In this document: positions 9,855 through 22,326 of the stretch, piece by piece | How the letters are laid out: every line of letters starts with the position of its first letter | Position numbering within the stretch: the stretch's first letter is position 1 | Assembly: GCF_902705885.1 (NCBI RefSeq) | Contig: NZ_CACSIP010000004.1 | Coordinates: 607 to 64,606 of the forward strand | Direction of reading: 5' to 3' | DNA length: 64,000 nucleotides | Source: Mycolicibacterium austroafricanum | GTDB taxonomy: Bacteria; Actinomycetota; Actinomycetes; Mycobacteriales; Mycobacteriaceae | Program-made: the position numbers and the translations under genes | The notes under the pieces: model-generated | Told to the model about the DNA's origin: nothing | What the model saw: the letters and a program-made list of their open reading frames with translations, nothing else | Database searches by the model: none

Positions 9855-11227
9855 TGGCGGAGTTCATGCGCAACAGCGACGCGTTCACCTGGGCGATGGA
9901 AACCGATCCCCGGCTGCGCTCGACGGTGGTCACGGTGATCCTTCTCGACCGATCTCCGGACTGGGATGAGGTGCGGGACCGGTTCGAGCGCATCGCCGGC
10001 GCGGTACCGATGTTGCGGCAGCGAGTTGTGCCCTCCCCGCCGCCCGCGCCACCGAGATGGGAGCATGCCCCGGACTTCGACCTGGGCTTCCACATGCGAA
10101 GGGTCACCGCGCCGGCGCCCGGCACCATGGACACGGTGCTGGAGATGGCACGGGTCGCGGCGATGGAGGACTTCGATCGCGCACGTCCGCTCTGGGAGGC
10201 CACGCTGATCGATGGTCTCGAAAATGGTCGTGCGGCAATGGTGCTCAAGTTCCACCATGCACTGACTGACGGGGTCGGGGGTGTTCAGATCGGGATGATC
10301 CTGTTCGACCTGTCCGAAGTCCCCGAGAGGCACGGGCCGGTCGCGGCGTTGCCCGAGGTGCCGCCGCCACCGTGGCTGAGCGGCTATCGGGACACCGCGG
10401 GCTATGACGCCCGTGTAGTGGGTAACGCGCTGATGGGGGCGCTGAAAGCAGCGCCCAAGCTGGTTTCGCAGGGCATTCTGCGCCCCGTGGACACCGTGTC
10501 GTCGGCCGCCGGGCTGGCCGCCTCGGTCTATCGGACGGTACGTCCGGTGAACCGGACCGGCTCGTCGTTGATGACCGATCGCAGCCTCATCCGCCGCCTC
10601 GGCGTGCTCGAGGTCCCGTTTCCCCGACTTCGTGCTGCGGCGCACGGTGGCGGCGGTGCGCTGAACGACGCGTTTGTCGCCGGGGTCGCCGGAGGGTTGC
10701 GGCGCTACCACGAAAAGCACGGTGTCACAGTCGGTGACCTGCACCTGACGATGCCGATGAGCCTGCGCGAAGACGGCGACGAGCTCGGCGGCAACCACAT
10801 CACCATCATGCGGTTCGACGTACCGGTCGGCGTCGCCGACCCGGGCGAACGTATCCGACAGATCCACGACATCACCACCAGGGTTCGTCACGAGAAGTCG
10901 GTGCCCTACACCCAGTGGATCGCCGGTGCGTTGAACATGATGCCGCGGTGGTACATCGGTTCGATCCTGCGAAACGTCGACTTCCTGTGCAGCGACGTGC
11001 CGGGCATCCCGGTGCCGGTGTTCCTCGGAGGCGCAAAGGTGTTGACCCAGTACGGCTTCGGTCCGACCATCGGTGCGGCGGTCAACGTCACGCTGTTGAC
11101 CTACGTCGACGTGTGCACGCTGGGTATCGACGTGGACACCGGCGCGATCCCCGACTACGAGGAGTTTTTCGAGTGCCTCATCGCCGGTTTCGACGAGGTG
11201 CTGGCGCTCGACGCGCCGGGCGGCTGA
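9854..11227 (+). CDS. Second WS/DGAT-family acyltransferase
   Basis: 457 residues, same family as Tgs1 but clearly divergent. The catalytic motif is HHALTDG at residues 134-140, followed by GGVQIGM. The C-terminal part has LNDAFVAGVAGGLRRYH and CSDVPGIPVP in place of NVPGP. Expected to acylate diacylglycerol or a long-chain alcohol. The ATG at 9854 overlaps the tgs1 stop as TGATG; a GTG 30 nt upstream lies inside tgs1 and is less likely. Lipid storage appears to be duplicated in one transcription unit. Substrate preference cannot be read from the sequence. Confidence 0.85.
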   Translation: MAEFMRNSDAFTWAMETDPRLRSTVVTVILLDRSPDWDEVRDRFERIAGAVPMLRQRVVPSPPPAPPRWEHAPDFDLGFHMRRVTAPAPGTMDTVLEMARVAAMEDFDRARPLWEATLIDGLENGRAAMVLKFHHALTDGVGGVQIGMILFDLSEVPERHGPVAALPEVPPPPWLSGYRDTAGYDARVVGNALMGALKAAPKLVSQGILRPVDTVSSAAGLAASVYRTVRPVNRTGSSLMTDRSLIRRLGVLEVPFPRLRAAAHGGGGALNDAFVAGVAGGLRRYHEKHGVTVGDLHLTMPMSLREDGDELGGNHITIMRFDVPVGVADPGERIRQIHDITTRVRHEKSVPYTQWIAGALNMMPRWYIGSILRNVDFLCSDVPGIPVPVFLGGAKVLTQYGFGPTIGAAVNVTLLTYVDVCTLGIDVDTGAIPDYEEFFECLIAGFDEVLALDAPGG

Positions 11228-11233
11228 CGGCCG

Positions 11234-11944
11234 CTAGGCGTGGTGTTCGGGATGCAGGGGCACCGGTTCGACGATCAACGGTCCTGCGAGGACTTCGGTC
11301 GCCGGGTCGTGGTTCGGCATCGCGACTTGGGCGACTCTGCGCTTGATCCCGATCAGCAACCCCCGGGTGAGCAACGAGGTCAACGGGCCGGCCAGCTCGA
11401 CGCTCAGTACCTCCCCGGGATGCCGCAGCCTGGTGCGGGTACGGACCAGCAGTCGGCAGCGGTCCTGCCAGCGGGGCAGGAGATGAAAGGACCACACGGT
11501 CTCCCAGGGGAACCCCGGCGGGCGGCCGCGCAGCACAAGGGTGCTCTGGTCGACGACCTGCTCGACAGTCAGGGAGAGCCCGTGTCGCAGACCCATCCAG
11601 CCGCCCGGTGTGAATCGGATCGTGTCGCCCGGAGCCAGCCGTTGCCATTCCGGATGTATCCGGTCGGCGGTGTCGTAGTCGAGGCCGATGAGGTTCTCGA
11701 TGGTCTCGAAGCTGTAGACGCCGCCACGGTCCTGACCGATCTGCACCAGCCACGGCCAGACCGACCCCGGCGGCGCGTCGATCCAGATGCCTTCGGTGGA
11801 CCGGACCGACGGGCGGCGAATCAGCTCGTCGCCGGGAAGGTGCATGGCGCACTCTTCCTTGGTCGTGCCCCAATTGCGGTAGTACCGGCGCGCCGCATAG
11901 AGCAATGCGGCCACTCCGGTGACTCGCGCCAGGTTTGCAGTCAT
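11234..11944 (-). CDS. SRPBCC-fold lipid/polyketide cyclase-like protein
   Basis: 236 residues. A hydrophobic/amphipathic N-terminus (ARVTGVAALLYAARRYYRNWG) may anchor it to the membrane. A START/SRPBCC-type domain follows (WIDAPPGSVWPWLVQIGQDRGGVYSFETIENLIGL is a familiar pattern in actinobacterial SRPBCC proteins). No enzymatic residue can be assigned; these proteins bind hydrophobic ligands. The start is ATG 11944 or GTG 11950. It converges on the WS/DGAT gene with a 6-nt gap and is divergent from the Rv2030c-like gene, with a strong DosR-like box in the shared gap. A link to storage lipid is inference from position only. Confidence 0.7.
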   Translation of the reverse strand: MTANLARVTGVAALLYAARRYYRNWGTTKEECAMHLPGDELIRRPSVRSTEGIWIDAPPGSVWPWLVQIGQDRGGVYSFETIENLIGLDYDTADRIHPEWQRLAPGDTIRFTPGGWMGLRHGLSLTVEQVVDQSTLVLRGRPPGFPWETVWSFHLLPRWQDRCRLLVRTRTRLRHPGEVLSVELAGPLTSLLTRGLLIGIKRRVAQVAMPNHDPATEVLAGPLIVEPVPLHPEHHA

Positions 11945-12075
11945 GAACACACTCTGCGAGCACCGGGGTCGGCGAGACTAGGGCCGGTAGTCCTCAAAAA
12001 GTGGCCTGATCGCCACGCCGGGCGCACCGGGTTCGTCGGGCACCGTCTCGACGCAGACCAACTACTCCACCTGCC

Positions 12076-12089
12076 GGGACTTCGGTCCC
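12076..12089. promoter_or_regulatory. Strong DosR box upstream of the Rv2030c-like gene
   Basis: GGGACTTCGGTCCC matches 12 of 14 core DosR positions, with near-perfect dyad symmetry and flanks CC/TAG as in known sites. It lies ~105 nt before the ATG at 12194 and ~130 nt from the divergent SRPBCC gene. This is the best-matching box in the window. Confidence 0.72.
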
Positions 12090-12193
12090 TAGTGACGGCG
12101 GTCGGAAAGTGGTCGGATCGAGGTGCAAACCATCAGATATGAGGGGGCGCGTCCCGTCATCGAGTCGACGGTATCGGGGTACGGAGGACAGCG

Positions 12194-14239
12194 ATGACCC
12201 GCATGAAGGACCCGTCTCCACGAGCGCCGCGGCGGGTATTCCGCGATCGTCGGGAAGCCGGGCGCGTCCTGGCCGACCTACTCGGTGCCTACCGTGGGCG
12301 CGCCAACGTGGTCGTGCTCGGCCTCGCGCGTGGTGGCGTTCCCGTCGCGTGGGAAGTGGCAGCGGCCCTGGGGGTTCCGATGGATGCCTTCATCGTGCGC
12401 AAGCTGGGGGCACCCGGCCACGAGGAGTTCGCGATGGGTGCGTTGGCAAGTGGCGGACGGGTCGTCGTCAACGACGACATCCTGCGCGCGCTGCGGATCT
12501 CGCCGCAGCAGCTGCGTGATGTCGCCGAACGCGAAGGACGGGAGCTGATCCGACGCGAAGCCGCCTACCGGGGTGGGCGCCCGCCCATCGACGTCGCCGG
12601 CAAGACCGTCATTCTGGTCGACGACGGGCTCGCCACGGGGGCCAGCATGCTGGCCGCGGTACAGGCGTTGCGGGAAGCCGAACCGGCCGAGATCGTCATC
12701 GCAGTCCCCGCGGCCCCGGAGTCGACCTGCCGGGAGTTCACCGGACTCGTCGACGACGTCGTGTGCGCGACGATGCCCACCCCGTTCCTCGCGGTGGGGG
12801 AGTCCTTCTGGGACTTCAAACAGGTCAGCGACGAAGAGGTCCGCGTGTGCCTTGCCACGGCCACGGTCGGTGCGTCCGCCCCGACGAGCCTGATCAACGA
12901 GACGCCCGCAGCGGTCATCAACCGGGGCGCCGTCGACGCCCCCGCCGGGGTACCACCGACGGAGGCGCTCGAGGAGATCATCGGCGACGCGCGAATCGTG
13001 TTGATCGGCGAAAGCTCCCACGGCACCCACGAGTTCTACGCGGCGCGAGCGGCGATCACCAAGTGGCTCATTCAGGACAAGGGATTCTGCGCCGTCGCCG
13101 CGGAGGCCGACTGGCCCGACGCCTACCGGGTCAATCGGTATGTCCGCGGGCTGGGACACGATGACACCTCCGATGAGGCGCTGAGCGGATTCGAGCGGTT
13201 TCCCGCCTGGATGTGGCGAAACGTCGTCGTGCGCGACTTCGTCGACTGGCTGCACACCCACAACCGGCACCGTCGACAGGCCGGAGAACGCCAGACCGGT
13301 TTCTACGGGTTGGATCTCTACAGCCTCCACCGGTCGATGCAGGAGGTGATCAGCTACCTCGACAACGCCGATCCGCGGGCAGCGGCGCGGGCGCGGGCCC
13401 GCTACGCATGTTTTGACCACACCTCCGCCGATGACGGCCAGGCCTACGGCTTCGCCGCAGCTTTCGGCGCGGGCCTGTCCTGTGAACGCCAGGCGATCGA
13501 GCAGCTCGTCGAGATGCAGCGCAATGCACTGGAATACGCGCGCCGCGACGGCCTGCTCGCCGAGGACGAGGTGTTCTACGCGCAGCAGAACGCGCAGACC
13601 GTCCGCGACGCGGAGGTCTACTACCGGGCGATGTTCGGCGGTCGTGTCACGTCATGGAACCTGCGCGACGATCACATGGCGCAGACGCTGCACGCGCTGC
13701 TGGCACACCTGGATCGTCATCGCGATTCGGAGCCGGCCCGAATCGTGGTGTGGGCGCACAACTCTCACGTGGGTGATGCCAGGGCCACCGAGGTGGGCGC
13801 TGACGGTCAGCTGACATTGGGGCAACTGGCGCGGGAGCACTTCGGCGAGGACGCCCGTCTGATCGGGTTCACGACGTACGACGGCACGGTGACCGCAGCC
13901 AGCGAATGGGGCGGCGTCGCCGAACGAAAGTTCGTCCGGCCGGCGCTCAACGGCAGCGTCGAGGAATTGTTCCACGAGACGGGTAGGCCGGAGTTCCTGG
14001 TCTCCGCAGCGATCAGTCATGCGGTGAGCGAGCCTCTGGACCGCGTCCGGCTGGGGCGGGCGATCGGGGTCATCTACCAACCTGCGACCGAACGGCAAAG
14101 CCACTACTACCATGTGCGGCCCGGGGAACAGTTCGACGCGATCATCCACATCGACAGGACCCGGGCACTGGAGCCGCTCGAAGTGGCGAGTTCGTGGTCG
14201 AAGGGTGAGACGCCAGAAACTTATCCGACGGGACTGTGA
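12194..14239 (+). CDS. Phosphoribosyltransferase / erythromycin-esterase-like fusion (Rv2030c-like)
   Basis: 681 residues, the same length as M. tuberculosis Rv2030c and the same order. Residues ~15-225 are a type I phosphoribosyltransferase domain with the PRPP loop [14 protein letters not shown]. Residues ~255-660 are an erythromycin esterase-like domain ([50 protein letters not shown]). GGAGG lies ~7 nt before the ATG. Known: the M. tuberculosis gene belongs to the DosR regulon; the reaction of the fusion is not known. The TGATG overlap with pfkB recreates the Rv2030c-Rv2029c gene pair. Confidence 0.86.
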   Translation: MTRMKDPSPRAPRRVFRDRREAGRVLADLLGAYRGRANVVVLGLARGGVPVAWEVAAALGVPMDAFIVRKLGAPGHEEFAMGALASGGRVVVNDDILRALRISPQQLRDVAEREGRELIRREAAYRGGRPPIDVAGKTVILVDDGLATGASMLAAVQALREAEPAEIVIAVPAAPESTCREFTGLVDDVVCATMPTPFLAVGESFWDFKQVSDEEVRVCLATATVGASAPTSLINETPAAVINRGAVDAPAGVPPTEALEEIIGDARIVLIGESSHGTHEFYAARAAITKWLIQDKGFCAVAAEADWPDAYRVNRYVRGLGHDDTSDEALSGFERFPAWMWRNVVVRDFVDWLHTHNRHRRQAGERQTGFYGLDLYSLHRSMQEVISYLDNADPRAAARARARYACFDHTSADDGQAYGFAAAFGAGLSCERQAIEQLVEMQRNALEYARRDGLLAEDEVFYAQQNAQTVRDAEVYYRAMFGGRVTSWNLRDDHMAQTLHALLAHLDRHRDSEPARIVVWAHNSHVGDARATEVGADGQLTLGQLAREHFGEDARLIGFTTYDGTVTAASEWGGVAERKFVRPALNGSVEELFHETGRPEFLVSAAISHAVSEPLDRVRLGRAIGVIYQPATERQSHYYHVRPGEQFDAIIHIDRTRALEPLEVASSWSKGETPETYPTGL

Positions 14240-15246
14240 TGCCGAGGAACCCCATCAACGAACGGAGCACCAGCGCAATGTCATCGTTGCCGTCACCCAC
14301 GATCGTCACCCTGACGATGAACCCGGCACTGGACATCACCACCGAGGTCGACATCGTCCGTCCTACCGACAAATTGCGTTGTGCGGCTGCACGATACGAT
14401 CCGGGTGGCGGCGGGATCAACGTCGCCCGCATCGCACACGTGCTGGGCGCCTCCGTCTCGGCGGTGTTTCCCGCAGGTGGCCACACCGGCCACCTCCTGA
14501 CCCGCCTCGTCCACGATGCCGGCGTGCCGCTGCAGCAGATCGAGATCGCCGAATCGACCCGGGAGAGCTTCACCATCGACGAACGCAGCACGGGCAAGCA
14601 GTACCGCTTCGTCCTTCCCGGCCCGCGGCTCAAATTCACCGATCAGGCGCAATGCCTGGAGAAACTGCGTGGGGCGGGGACCTCGGCGCAGTTCGTGGTG
14701 GCCAGTGGGAGCCTGCCGCCGGGCGTCCCGCCCGACTGGTACCAGCGGGTGGCCGACGTATGCCGGTCGATGGGAGCGCTGCTGATCCTGGACACCTCGG
14801 GCGGCGGACTCACCCACATCAAGAACGGCGTGTTCGTGCTCAAGACCAGCCTGCGCGAGCTGCGCGAATGCGTCGGGCGGGAGCTGGCCATGGAGGCCGA
14901 GCAATTGGCGGCAGCCCACGAGCTGGTCGACCGTGAGATCGCACAAGCTGTGGTGGTGTCGCTGGGATCCCAGGGCGCGCTGCTGGCAACACCCCTGCAC
15001 AGCCAGCGTTTCTCGGCGGTCCCGGTCCGGACGGTCAGCGGCGTCGGGGCCGGCGATGCGATGGTCGCCGCGATCGTGGTCGGCTTGAGTCGGTCCTGGA
15101 CGTTGACCGAGTCGGTGCGGTTCGGGATCGCCGCCGGGGCCGCCATGCTGTTGACCCCCGGAACCGCCGCCTGCACCCGGGAGGATGTCGAACGCTTCTT
15201 CGGGATCGTTCCCGCCGCAGAGGACGTCGACGCGGTTCACACCTGA
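14239..15246 (+). CDS. pfkB: PfkB-family 6-phosphofructokinase (Rv2029c-like)
   Basis: 335 residues if started at the ATG overlapping the previous stop. ATG 14278 (MSSLPSPTIVTLTMN) is an equally plausible start, with a GGAG about 11 nt upstream. PfkB signatures: TMNPALDIT, GGGGINVARIAHVLGA, PGPRLKF, SGSLPPGVP, and the C-terminal GVGAGDAMVA loop with the catalytic Asp. It closely resembles M. tuberculosis PfkB (339 aa), a DosR-regulon ATP-dependent phosphofructokinase. It converges on the KAS-like gene and overlaps its 3' end by 10 nt. Confidence 0.9.
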   Translation: MPRNPINERSTSAMSSLPSPTIVTLTMNPALDITTEVDIVRPTDKLRCAAARYDPGGGGINVARIAHVLGASVSAVFPAGGHTGHLLTRLVHDAGVPLQQIEIAESTRESFTIDERSTGKQYRFVLPGPRLKFTDQAQCLEKLRGAGTSAQFVVASGSLPPGVPPDWYQRVADVCRSMGALLILDTSGGGLTHIKNGVFVLKTSLRELRECVGRELAMEAEQLAAAHELVDREIAQAVVVSLGSQGALLATPLHSQRFSAVPVRTVSGVGAGDAMVAAIVVGLSRSWTLTESVRFGIAAGAAMLLTPGTAACTREDVERFFGIVPAAEDVDAVHT

Positions 15247-16104
15247 TCTGGCGGGAACCGGTACACCCCGGCCCCCGCGGTGATACCGGCGCCCGCCGCG
15301 ACCAGCAGGATGTTGCCGCTGCGCCGGGTCTCGCCGGCTGCCCGCTCGAACGCTGCAGCCAGCGACGCAGTATGCATGTCGGGGTCTTCCGCGACCACGA
15401 TGCGCGACCCGGGAACTCCGAGATGGTCGGCCAGGGCGGCGCGGAACCCGGGCTGTGCCGGGGCGGCGACGATCGCATCGAAGTCGTCGAGTCCGAGCGC
15501 CGAGTCGTGCAGGCACTCGTGGACGGCCCGTGCCGCTGCGTCGGCGAACCTCTCGTCCTTCGCCTCCGACGTCGAGAAGCGGAGCACATTGCGACCGTCG
15601 ACGAGTCCGACTGTGGCATTGAAACTCTCGCCGGCATCCGGCGTGCTGACCCAACGGATAGGCCCGAGTCCGTAGTCATCCTCGGTCCAGTCGCACAACA
15701 GGGCCGCCCCAGCGGGGGAGAACGGAAAGTCCTCACTCATCCGATGCCCGGGATTGGCGTCGCTGGCGACCACCAGCGCGCACCCGACGGTGTGCGATCT
15801 CAGGAAGCCGTCGACTATCTGCAGCGCGGTCAGCACACCACAGGTTCCGTTGGCCACGTCGAACGAGAACGTGCCGTGCGCGCCCGCATGCGGGTCCTCG
15901 GGATTGGCGTCGACGTCCTGCTGGATCAGGGCCGCCAACGCGGGTTCGCCCAGGTTCCGGTCCCGGTAGACCCCGGCGTTGATCAGTAGATCCACGTCGT
16001 GCGGGTTACGTTCGCCAGCGTGTAGACATTCCCTGACGGATCTGACCGCCAGCCGGAGTGCGCTGTGGCGGGTGCGCCAGCCACCGTCGGTGACGGCGAC
16101 CCGA

Positions 16105-16121
<17 letters not shown>
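15237..16121 (-). CDS. Thiolase-fold KAS III-like protein lacking catalytic His/Asn
   Basis: 294 residues of the beta-ketoacyl-ACP synthase III/thiolase fold. The position of the nucleophile keeps a Cys (DVANGTCGVL). Where the neighbouring enzyme has the THQTSARAI His motif this protein has APAQPGFRA, and the GN-TASTTH Asn region reads DPDMHTASLAA. Two of the three catalytic residues therefore seem lost. It is shorter than a normal KAS III. Its start overlaps the end of the intact KAS III-like gene by 17 nt, so the two are probably made together. Inference: a non-catalytic or specialised partner in a heterodimer, as with PqsB in PqsBC; alternatively a thioesterase- or transferase-like enzyme. 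Confidence 0.65.
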
Positions 16122-19070
<2,949 letters not shown>

Positions 19071-19095
19071 CCGCGGCGTTCCCGCCGGGCAGGTA

Positions 19096-19109
19096 GCGAC
19101 CAAAGGCCC
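19096..19109 (+). promoter_or_regulatory. Candidate DosR box upstream of the universal stress protein
   Basis: GCGACCAAAGGCCC, followed by TAA, matches 11 of 14 core positions. It lies 35 nt before the ATG at 19145 in the gap after the kinase gene. Confidence 0.5.
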
Positions 19110-19144
19110 TAACCGGTTGGCGCGGTGAGGGATAGCGTGGGCCC

Positions 19145-19954
19145 ATGAGCACCGGCCAGGACTCCGACCCGGCTCATCCTGCGACCGCAGGCGGCGACAG
19201 GCCCATCGTCGTCGGGTTCGACGGATCACGGGCCGCCCACCACGCCCTGAGATGGGCGGTGCCCGAAGCCGAGTCCCGCGACGTGCCTCTTCGGGTGGTC
19301 TCGGTGGTCACCGGCGATGACCGACACGACGGCCCTGCCGCGCCCCACGGCGCCGGGCACTCCGTCGACGCCGCGGTGTTGTCGGTCGAGGCGGAGGCGG
19401 AGCGGACCGGAAAGTCCATCCGGGTCGAGTCGGTGCAGATCGACGGGAACGTCGCCGACGTCCTCATCGCCGAATCAAGACATGCGCTGATGGTCTGTAT
19501 CGGAGTTCCCTGGCGCGACCGGGCGGCCGACCCGCTGTTCGGGCCGACAGCCGCCGCGCTCGCCACCCATGCGCACTGCACGGTCGCACTGATCCGATCC
19601 GACTCCGCGGGATCACCCCCCGAGTCCGGGGTGGTCTCTGTGGTCCTCGACGACGAGCCGGACAACGATGCGGTGGTCCACCTGGCGATGCAGGAAGGCC
19701 GGCTGCGGGAGGCGACTGTGCGGCAGGTGGACAGGCGCATCGACAGCTGGATACGCCGGTTTCCCGACGTGCACGTTGAGATCGTCGCCGCAGGCAGCGG
19801 TCGCGCCTACGCTGCAGGGCAGCGTGGCCCGCAGGGCACTCAGCTGGCCGTCGTGGGTCAGGCGGACGCCGACCGGATCACCGAACTCGAGATCCCCAAC
19901 TGCCACCCGATCGTGGGCTATCCGGACTGCTCGGTGCTGTTGGTCCGCCGATGA
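19145..19954 (+). CDS. Universal stress protein (tandem UspA-like)
   Basis: 269 residues. The first Usp domain starts with IVVGFDGSRAAHHALRWAVPEA and ends near HCTVALIR. Its ATP-loop region (IGVPWRDRAADPLFGPTAAALATHA) departs from the usual GSRGxGxxxxxxxGSVS. The second half is shorter and divergent, ending YPDCSVLLVRR. M. tuberculosis DosR-regulon Usp proteins have the same tandem plan at this length. It probably binds nucleotide and modulates stress physiology; the target is unknown. The SulP gene begins one nucleotide after its stop. Confidence 0.85.
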   Translation: MSTGQDSDPAHPATAGGDRPIVVGFDGSRAAHHALRWAVPEAESRDVPLRVVSVVTGDDRHDGPAAPHGAGHSVDAAVLSVEAEAERTGKSIRVESVQIDGNVADVLIAESRHALMVCIGVPWRDRAADPLFGPTAAALATHAHCTVALIRSDSAGSPPESGVVSVVLDDEPDNDAVVHLAMQEGRLREATVRQVDRRIDSWIRRFPDVHVEIVAAGSGRAYAAGQRGPQGTQLAVVGQADADRITELEIPNCHPIVGYPDCSVLLVRR

Positions 19955-19955
19955 C

Positions 19956-21665
19956 ATGACCGCACCACAGACGCGGCCGTCGCGGGTGAACCTCCTGCTG
20001 CCCGGACTCTCGCAGTTTCAGCAGTACGAGACAGGCTGGTTGCGTTCCGATCTGACGGCGGGTCTGACCGTCGCGGCGTATCTGGTTCCCCAGGCGATGG
20101 CCTATGCCACGCTTGCCGGGGTCTCCCCGGTCGCAGGACTGTGGGCCGCCCTGGTGCCACTCGCGGCGTATGCCCTGCTCGGATCGTCCCGGCAGCTGTC
20201 GGTCGGCCCCGATGCCAGCACCACCGCGCTGACCGCGGCGACCCTGGCGCCGATCGCCAACGGTGACGACACCCGCTATGCCGTGTCGGCGGCTGCGCTC
20301 GCGATCCTTGTCGGCATCATCTGCCTGGTGGGCGGGACGGCGCGGCTGGGATTCCTGGCCAACCTGCTGTCACGACCCATACTGATCGGCTACATGGCGG
20401 GCATCGCACTGGTGATGATCGCCGGCCAGCTGGGCAAGATCACCGGCACCGAGGTGACCGGCAACGAATTCATCTGGCAGACCGGGTCATTTGTGGCACA
20501 CCTCGCCGACGTGCACTGGCCGACGATCGCGCTGGCGACCGCGGTGGTCGTGGTGCAACTCGTGTCGTCGAAGGGCGGGGTGCACGTGCCCGGACCGTTG
20601 ATCGCCGTCGTCCTGGCGTCGGCGGCAGTACTGGTGTTCTCGTTGCAGGCGCGTGGGATCGCTGTCGTCGGACCCGTTCCGTCGGGACTCCCGGGCCTGG
20701 GTTTCCCCGGCCTGCGCGTCGGAGATCTGCTGCCGTTGCTGCTTCCGGCTGCGGGCATCGCGATCGTGGCGTTCTCCGACGATATGGTGACAGCACGGGC
20801 TTTCGCCGCCCGCAGCGGTCAGGAGATCGACCCCAACGCGGAGATGCGGGCGTTGGGAGTGTGCAACATCGGGGCGGGGCTGGCGTCCGGTTTCCCGGTC
20901 AGTGCCAGCGGTAGCCGCACCGCGATCAGCCATTCACTGGGCAGCCGCACGCAGCTTGGGTCGCTGACCGCCCTCGCAGTGGTTCTCATCGTGCTGACAT
21001 TCGGGGGTGGCCTGCTGTCGGCGGTTCCGATGGCGGCGTTGGGGGCGCTGGTCCTCGTCGCTGCGCTGCAACTGATCGATGTCTCGGAATTTCGCCGCCT
21101 GGGACGGTTCCGCCGCAGTGAGCTGGTACTCGCGCTCGCGACCACTGCGGCGGTACTGGGACTCGGGGTTCTCTACGGAGTGCTGGCAGCCGTGGCACTG
21201 TCCATCCTCGACCTGTTGCGCCGGGTGGCCCGGGCCCACGACAGCGTCCTCGGCTTTGTTCCCGGCGTACCCGGAATGCATGACGTCGAGGATTATCCGC
21301 AGGCGGAGTTGGTGCCGGGCCTGGTGGTCTATCGCTATGACGCCCCCTTGTGTTTCGCCAACGCCGAGGACTTCCGCAAGCGAGCCCTGCAGGCCGTGGC
21401 GGCCTATCCGCAACCGGTGGAATGGTTTGTGCTCAACGCCGAGGCCAACTCGGAGGTCGATCTCACCGCGCTCGACGCAGTGGATCGGTTGCGTGTCGAC
21501 CTGGCACGGGCGGGCATTCGGTTCGCGATGGCACGGGTCAAGCAGGATCTGCGAGAAGCGTTGCAGGCGGCCGGAATGCTCGACGCCATCGGAGTCGAGC
21601 ACATCTACCCGACACTACCCACCGCGGTCGCCGCGTTCCGGCAGCGGGATGGCGCCGAGGGCTGA
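19956..21665 (+). CDS. SulP-family anion (sulfate) transporter with STAS domain
   Basis: 569 residues from ATG 19956, directly after the Usp stop. The N-terminal SulP membrane domain begins LRSDLTAGLTVAAYLVPQAMAYATLAGVSPVAGLWAA, the family signature, and has about 10-12 membrane spans. The C-terminal STAS domain (~445-560) includes VVYRYDAPLCFANAEDF and VDLTALDAVDRLRVDL. Known: SulP proteins carry sulfate, bicarbonate or other anions; specificity is not readable here. The location within DosR-type genes fits the pattern in which M. tuberculosis Rv1739c is DosR-associated. Confidence 0.88.
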   Translation: MTAPQTRPSRVNLLLPGLSQFQQYETGWLRSDLTAGLTVAAYLVPQAMAYATLAGVSPVAGLWAALVPLAAYALLGSSRQLSVGPDASTTALTAATLAPIANGDDTRYAVSAAALAILVGIICLVGGTARLGFLANLLSRPILIGYMAGIALVMIAGQLGKITGTEVTGNEFIWQTGSFVAHLADVHWPTIALATAVVVVQLVSSKGGVHVPGPLIAVVLASAAVLVFSLQARGIAVVGPVPSGLPGLGFPGLRVGDLLPLLLPAAGIAIVAFSDDMVTARAFAARSGQEIDPNAEMRALGVCNIGAGLASGFPVSASGSRTAISHSLGSRTQLGSLTALAVVLIVLTFGGGLLSAVPMAALGALVLVAALQLIDVSEFRRLGRFRRSELVLALATTAAVLGLGVLYGVLAAVALSILDLLRRVARAHDSVLGFVPGVPGMHDVEDYPQAELVPGLVVYRYDAPLCFANAEDFRKRALQAVAAYPQPVEWFVLNAEANSEVDLTALDAVDRLRVDLARAGIRFAMARVKQDLREALQAAGMLDAIGVEHIYPTLPTAVAAFRQRDGAEG

Positions 21666-21686
21666 CCGCCGGAGGTGTCGAGCCGG

Positions 21687-22127
21687 TCAGACGATGGTGA
21701 ATTCGCGATCGGGTTCGGGGCCGAAGCCAAACCGGCGACCGGTGATCCGCGTCGGAAGCACCCGGACGTAGTGCGACTTGACGGTGGCAGTCCACGGCAG
21801 GAGTTGAGCGCGTTCGGCTTCTTCGATCTCGTCGTCGGTGTGCAGGCTGCGGGCCACCCCCTTGATGATCACGCTCCAACCTTCGGTGGCACTGTGGTCG
21901 TCTGCCTCGAACAGCACATCCCTGTTGATGGCGGTGCTGACCAGCTTCGTTCCCTCCGCGGTGCGGAACAGCACGGTGCGCCGCTGGACGACGAAGTTGA
22001 CCGGGAAGATCTCGGGCGCACCGTCGGCGCTGGTCACCAACCGGCCGAGGGTGGCGCGGGAAAGCAGTTGCCAGCACTCACTTTCCGGCAGAATCGTCAC
22101 CGGCCGCGGGGCGGCTTCATTGCTCAT
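21687..22127 (-). CDS. Pyridoxamine 5'-phosphate oxidase-like (split-barrel) protein
   Basis: 146 residues from ATG 22127 (MSNEAAPRPVTILPE). The pattern CWQLLSRATLGRLVTSADGAPEIFPVNFVVQ, followed by VLFRTAEGTKL and WSVIIKGVAR, is typical of small PPOX-like flavin or F420-binding split barrels. It resembles the DosR-regulon proteins Rv0080/Rv3129 in size and motif. It is divergent from the Acg-like gene, with two DosR-like boxes in the 199-nt gap. Enzymatic role unknown. Confidence 0.82.
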   Translation of the reverse strand: MSNEAAPRPVTILPESECWQLLSRATLGRLVTSADGAPEIFPVNFVVQRRTVLFRTAEGTKLVSTAINRDVLFEADDHSATEGWSVIIKGVARSLHTDDEIEEAERAQLLPWTATVKSHYVRVLPTRITGRRFGFGPEPDREFTIV

Positions 22128-22186
22128 ACGTTTCACGCTAGCCAACCGCGGGCCCGCGGTCCGTGAGGCGTTGTTCCCTGGTGTGA

Positions 22187-22200
22187 GGGACCAAAGTAAC
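22187..22200. promoter_or_regulatory. Candidate DosR box 1 in the PPOX/acg divergent promoter
   Basis: GGGACCAAAGTAAC matches 11 of 14 core positions. It lies 60 nt upstream of the minus-strand PPOX-like gene and ~127 nt from the acg-like ATG. Confidence 0.52.
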
Positions 22201-22235
22201 CATTCGGGTGCTCGGGCAAAGGTCACCGCGAGGAC

Positions 22236-22249
22236 GGGACTTCCGTCTC
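22236..22249. promoter_or_regulatory. Candidate DosR box 2 in the PPOX/acg divergent promoter
   Basis: GGGACTTCCGTCTC matches 11 of 14 core positions. It lies 78 nt before the acg-like ATG. Paired boxes also occur at the M. tuberculosis hspX/acg promoter. Confidence 0.58.
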
Positions 22250-22326
22250 TGGCCGGGTGCCTGACCTCGGAGCAGACTCGGAGATGTTCAGTGCTAGCGA
22301 GATCAGCCCGGAGGAAGTTCACAGTC